Shown piece by piece: positions 14,611-17,054 of a stretch of 17,054 nucleotides of DNA; position 1 is the stretch's first letter; each line of letters opens with the position of its first letter. Below the pieces are notes generated by a model that was not told the DNA's origin, made no database searches, and saw only the letters and a list, made by a program, of their open reading frames with translations. Both the position numbers and the translations under genes were made by a program. This DNA comes from Acidobacteriota bacterium. GTDB taxonomy: Bacteria; Acidobacteriota; Terriglobia; Versatilivoradales; Versatilivoraceae. Location: the NCBI GenBank assembly GCA_028875135.1, contig JAPPFQ010000358.1, forward strand, positions 1 through 17,054. The letters run 5' to 3'.

Positions 14611-14758
14611 GGGACAGACTTCCCTATAACGGGCGATATATTAGCGAAAACAGGAGAGAATATCTCCTTCCCTGCGGATTGCTCATCCATTATAGGGACA
14701 TTGGTCCACTTCAAGTCCTCGGCAGGATTCCACGGCGCAGACTCCCAGAAACTAGTCG

Positions 14759-14781
14759 TTCATCATTCATCATTCATCATT
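14759..14781 (+). repeat. 7-bp tandem repeat TTCATCA
   Basis: Three exact copies of TTCATCA at 14759-14779 plus TT. The tract ends three bases before the likely TTG start of the GT2 gene and occupies the place where a ribosome-binding site would be expected. Confidence 0.85.
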
Positions 14782-14784
14782 GCC

Positions 14785-15588
14785 TTGCAAATCTCAGTCA
14801 CTGTCATCACGCTCAACGAGGAAGATCATCTCGGCCGCTGCCTGGAATCGGTTCGCGGTGTCTCCGACGAAGTGATCGTGGTGGATGCCGGCAGCCGGGA
14901 CCGGACCTGCGCGGTTGCCGCTCGATGGGGCGCCCGAGTCTACAAGCGCAACTGGACCAATTATTCCGACCAGAAGAACTTTGCGGCCGCGCAGGCTTCC
15001 CATGAGTGGATCCTCAGCCTGGACGCCGACGAGTGTCTCAGCCCAACTCTGAGACAGCAGTTGCTGGATGTGAAAGCCCATCCGGCGCCGGCCAACGCCT
15101 ATGAGTTTCCGCGAAGAGCCTTCTATCTTGGCCGCTGGATTCGCCACTGCGGCTGGTATCCCGACCGCAAGCCCCGTTTGTACCGGCGCTGCCGGGCACA
15201 GTGGGTCGGAGACTTCGTTCACGAGCATCTTGCCTGCCAGGGCCCCGTTGGTCGCCTGGAGGGCGATCTTCTCCACTACACCTGCGACTCCGTTTCAGAC
15301 CATGCCCGTCGGGTCGGGAAATACACCAGCCTTGCGGCTCGGGATCTGCAAGCCAGGGGGGTACGGAGCGGTCCCCTCAAGATCCTCGGTTCGCCGGTTG
15401 TGGCCTTCGTATCCAGCTTTTGCTTCAAGGCCGGCTTCATGGACGGTCTGCAGGGTTTTTTGATTTCTGCCTTCGCCGCCTACTACAATTTCCTCAAGTA
15501 TTCCAAACTCTGGGATCTGCAACGGTCCCGGCCGCCCGGCCAGTCGTCCGGGGAAAAACCCGGGGATGACCGGGGCAGCCTCCCGTGA
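14785..15588 (+). CDS. family 2 glycosyltransferase (LPS-core WaaE/KdtX-like)
   Basis: A 267-residue GT-A fold enzyme likely to add a sugar from a nucleotide donor to a lipopolysaccharide core or other surface glycan. ISVTVITLNEEDHLGRCL opens the nucleotide-binding fold right at the start, and DEVIVVDAGSRDRT follows at 28-41. ILSLDADECLS at 76-86 contains the metal-binding DAD motif. The acceptor-side segment GWYPDRKPRLYRR and WVGDFVHEHL is typical of the WaaE-like subgroup. The C-terminus ends with membrane-associated helices (VAFVSSFCFKAGF; FLISAFAAYYNFL). The start is uncertain: the fold begins immediately after TTG 14785, the only nearby start-type codon in frame, and no ribosome site is visible because a 7-bp repeat precedes it. 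An ATG at 14701 in frame would translate the repeat and looks non-native. Confidence 0.85.
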   Translation: MQISVTVITLNEEDHLGRCLESVRGVSDEVIVVDAGSRDRTCAVAARWGARVYKRNWTNYSDQKNFAAAQASHEWILSLDADECLSPTLRQQLLDVKAHPAPANAYEFPRRAFYLGRWIRHCGWYPDRKPRLYRRCRAQWVGDFVHEHLACQGPVGRLEGDLLHYTCDSVSDHARRVGKYTSLAARDLQARGVRSGPLKILGSPVVAFVSSFCFKAGFMDGLQGFLISAFAAYYNFLKYSKLWDLQRSRPPGQSSGEKPGDDRGSLP

Positions 15589-15663
15589 AACCTGCCGAAA
15601 CGGAACAGCCGTGGAATGCAGCTCCCGGTCTTCGGGGCGAATGAAGGGACCGGCTCATTCACC

Positions 15664-16755
15664 ATGAGGATCCTTCACCTGGATTCCGGACCCGCCTGGC
15701 GGGGCGGTCAGCAGCAATTGCACACTCTCATCGGAGGGCTGAAGCGAGAGGGGGTTCGGCAGTCTCTGGCCGCACGCAAGGGGAGCCCTCTGGCCATCCG
15801 TGCCGCCGAGCTGGAGGTGCCGGTTCGTGCACTTTCCCTGTCCTCCGAGTGGGATCTCATCTCGCTGGCGGGCATGGCCAAGCTGGTTGGAAGTTTCCGA
15901 CCTCACCTCATTCACGCTCACGATTCACGGACGCTGGGTCTGGCCGCCTGGCTGAAGACCTTCGGCTGGGGCGGTGGAGTCGTGGCTGCCCGCAGAGTCG
16001 CATTCAGCATCCGCGGCAACCCCTGGTGGAAGTTCAAATATGCTCGGCGGACCAGCCGGGTGATCGCCGTTTCCCGCTACGTCCGCGATCTGCTCATTGA
16101 GGAGGGCCTGGAGCCGGGTCAGGTCGAGGTAGTCTACGATGGCGTCGACACCGAGGCGGCCTCGCTTCCGGAGAAACGATCGAGTGCACGGCGGCGCCTG
16201 GGCGTGGCCGACGGCGAGTTCCTTATCGGATGCGTCGGCCACTTCACTCCGGAAAAGGGGCAGGCGTTGCTGATCCGGGGGTTACCCGAGATCCTTAAGA
16301 CCCATCCCGACTCCCGGCTTGCCGTTGTGGGAGAGGGATCGCTCCGAGAGGAGCTGGAGCGGTTGATCCGGGAGCTGGGCCTCCAGGGTCGGGCCGTCAT
16401 GACGGGATTTGTCTCTGACCTGGATAGCGTCCTGCCGGGATTCGATCTGTTGGTGCATCCTTCTCTGGCCGAGGGCCTGGGATCGGTCATCCTTCAGGCC
16501 ATGTCCCGCCAGGTTCCCATTTGCGCCAGCCGCACAGGCGGGATCCCCGAAGCGGTGATCGATGGAGAGACCGGGTTTCTGTTTCCGCCGGGCAACCCGG
16601 AAGCTTTGGTGCGGTCCGTGCTGCGCGCCAGGAGCAATCCCGACTTGGCCCGCCGGCAGGCGGAGCGGGCGGCCGCCCGGGTCCGGTCGGCTTTTTCCGT
16701 GGCGCGGATGGTGGCCGAAACCCGCAGGATCTACTCCGATATACTAAACCGTTAG
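15664..16755 (+). CDS. family 4 glycosyltransferase (GT-B fold)
   Basis: A 363-residue GT-B enzyme that would transfer a sugar from a nucleotide donor to a surface-glycan acceptor. The N-terminal half opens with MRILHLDSGPAWRGGQQQ, a common opening in this family, with HAHDSRTLGLAAW at 84-96. The C-terminal donor half has IGCVGHFTPEKGQ at 188-200, VVGEG at 221-225 and the signature region HPSLAEGLGSVILQAMS at 265-281, followed by ASRTGGIPEAVIDGETGFLFPPG. The E-x7-E signature is incomplete: Glu270 is present but the second position is Gln278. I chose the ATG at 15664 because the family core starts there; an ATG at 15616 adds 16 unlikely residues. It follows the GT2 gene by 75 bases on the same strand, so the two probably act in one glycan pathway. 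Confidence 0.9.
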   Translation: MRILHLDSGPAWRGGQQQLHTLIGGLKREGVRQSLAARKGSPLAIRAAELEVPVRALSLSSEWDLISLAGMAKLVGSFRPHLIHAHDSRTLGLAAWLKTFGWGGGVVAARRVAFSIRGNPWWKFKYARRTSRVIAVSRYVRDLLIEEGLEPGQVEVVYDGVDTEAASLPEKRSSARRRLGVADGEFLIGCVGHFTPEKGQALLIRGLPEILKTHPDSRLAVVGEGSLREELERLIRELGLQGRAVMTGFVSDLDSVLPGFDLLVHPSLAEGLGSVILQAMSRQVPICASRTGGIPEAVIDGETGFLFPPGNPEALVRSVLRARSNPDLARRQAERAAARVRSAFSVARMVAETRRIYSDILNR

Positions 16756-16772
16756 ATCCCCTTGGACCTGCC

Positions 16773-17054
16773 ATGTCATTGATGGAATGGGTTTTCATAT
16801 CCCTGGGTTTGAAGATCGGCAGCTTTCTGAACGTTTGTATTGTCAGAATCCCTCGCCGGCAATCCATCGTATCGCCCAGGTCTTCCTGTACACACTGCGG
16901 CCGGGCCCTGAAGCCCTATGACAACATCCCCCTGATCAGTTACTTGGTGCTGGGCGGGAAATGCCGGTTCTGCAAAGGAACCATCTCCTGGCAGTATCCG
17001 GTGGTGGAGGCACTGACGACGGCCATCTTCTGGGGCACCTTTGTCAGTTACGGG
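16773..17054 (+). CDS. prepilin peptidase, A24 family (N-terminal part, cut by window end)
   Basis: Ninety-four codons are open from the ATG at 16773 to the window edge. The translation starts with a membrane helix carrying the family's GSFLNVCIVRIPR motif (residues 16-28; the usual form is GSFLNV-x-I-x-R-[LI]-P). Next comes the cytoplasmic zinc loop with two CxxC pairs (Cys39/Cys42 and Cys64/Cys67) around YDNIPLISYL, then the SWQYPVVEALT block. Such enzymes cleave the leader of type IV pilins or type II secretion pseudopilins and methylate the new N-terminus; the CxxC-containing loop is tied to the methylation half. The catalytic aspartates lie further downstream, outside the window. It begins 17 bases after the GT4 stop. 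A lysine (Lys14) sits inside the first helix just before GSFLNV. Confidence 0.9.
   Translation, partial: MSLMEWVFISLGLKIGSFLNVCIVRIPRRQSIVSPRSSCTHCGRALKPYDNIPLISYLVLGGKCRFCKGTISWQYPVVEALTTAIFWGTFVSYG

Larger units (their letters stand above)
14428..14784. other. 357-bp intergenic strip with repeats and hairpins
   Basis: The strip has no believable coding frame: the open frame crossing it on the plus strand has no family look and runs out of phase into the next gene. It holds the TAGTGGT tract at the left edge, a compound hairpin at 14581-14610, a 9-bp inverted pair TCCCTATAA/TTATAGGGA (14621-14629 and 14690-14698) enclosing a 6-bp hairpin AGGAGA/TCTCCT (14652-14668), and a TTCATCA tract at the right edge. 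The phrase GGGGACAGACTTCCC (14610-14624) resembles conserved ends I associate with REP-like elements, but no transposase is present. Confidence 0.65.

Noticed and set aside
14475..15005. 176-codon plus-strand frame through the repeat strip
   Set aside because: It crosses hairpins and repeats, then overlaps the GT2 gene in the wrong frame; no domain is visible.
1..17054. tRNA or rRNA genes, integrases, transposases, prophage or defence genes
   Set aside because: None recognised on either strand; all sizeable coding regions are housekeeping, transport or envelope genes or the one unknown protein.

Overview
The window is a GC-rich bacterial chromosome segment of housekeeping and cell-envelope genes. 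An Sec-exported OmpH/Skp-type periplasmic chaperone, a TolC-type outer-membrane channel and an RseP-type site-2 protease point to a double-membrane (Gram-negative) organism. The gene content and order (uppS-cdsA-dxr-rseP, then ompH directly, with no bamA or lpxD) and a conserved unknown protein suggest an Acidobacteriota-like or related lineage. That assignment is an inference from recall and is not tested here.

Layout. (1) Positions 1-3521, plus strand: a tightly coupled three-gene piece of a Mrp/complex-I-like cation-proton antiporter operon, with two large D/N/L-type membrane subunits flanking a 74-residue two-helix protein. The upstream end is cut by the window edge. A conserved unknown gene follows (3549-4076). 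(2) Positions 4077-4404: a non-coding strip between convergent genes, with three 39-bp direct repeats and a near-symmetrical structure made of two 22-bp inverted arms. (3) Positions 4405-12454, minus strand: read in transcription order, pyrE, truA, a 305-bp gap, uppS, cdsA, dxr, rseP, ompH, a YbgC-like thioesterase and ftcD. This is the isoprenoid carrier (dxr, uppS), phospholipid (cdsA) and envelope proteolysis/chaperone (rseP, ompH) cluster, with nucleotide, tRNA and histidine/folate enzymes at its ends. (4) Positions 12455-12696: a divergent intergenic region with a plausible pyrE promoter. (5) Positions 12697-14427, plus strand: a tolC-family gene. (6) Positions 14428-14784: a non-coding strip with two different 7-bp tandem repeats and several hairpins. 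(7) Positions 14785-17054, plus strand: a GT2 glycosyltransferase, a GT4 glycosyltransferase and the N-terminal third of a prepilin peptidase cut by the window end.

Most of the window is ordinary core metabolism. I see no phage, transposase, CRISPR or toxin-antitoxin genes, and no convincing new multi-gene system. The most unusual material is the two repeat-rich intergenic strips, the antiporter subunit whose usual TM7 lysine is an asparagine, and a few single-residue departures from family signatures (CdsA, GT4, RseP).
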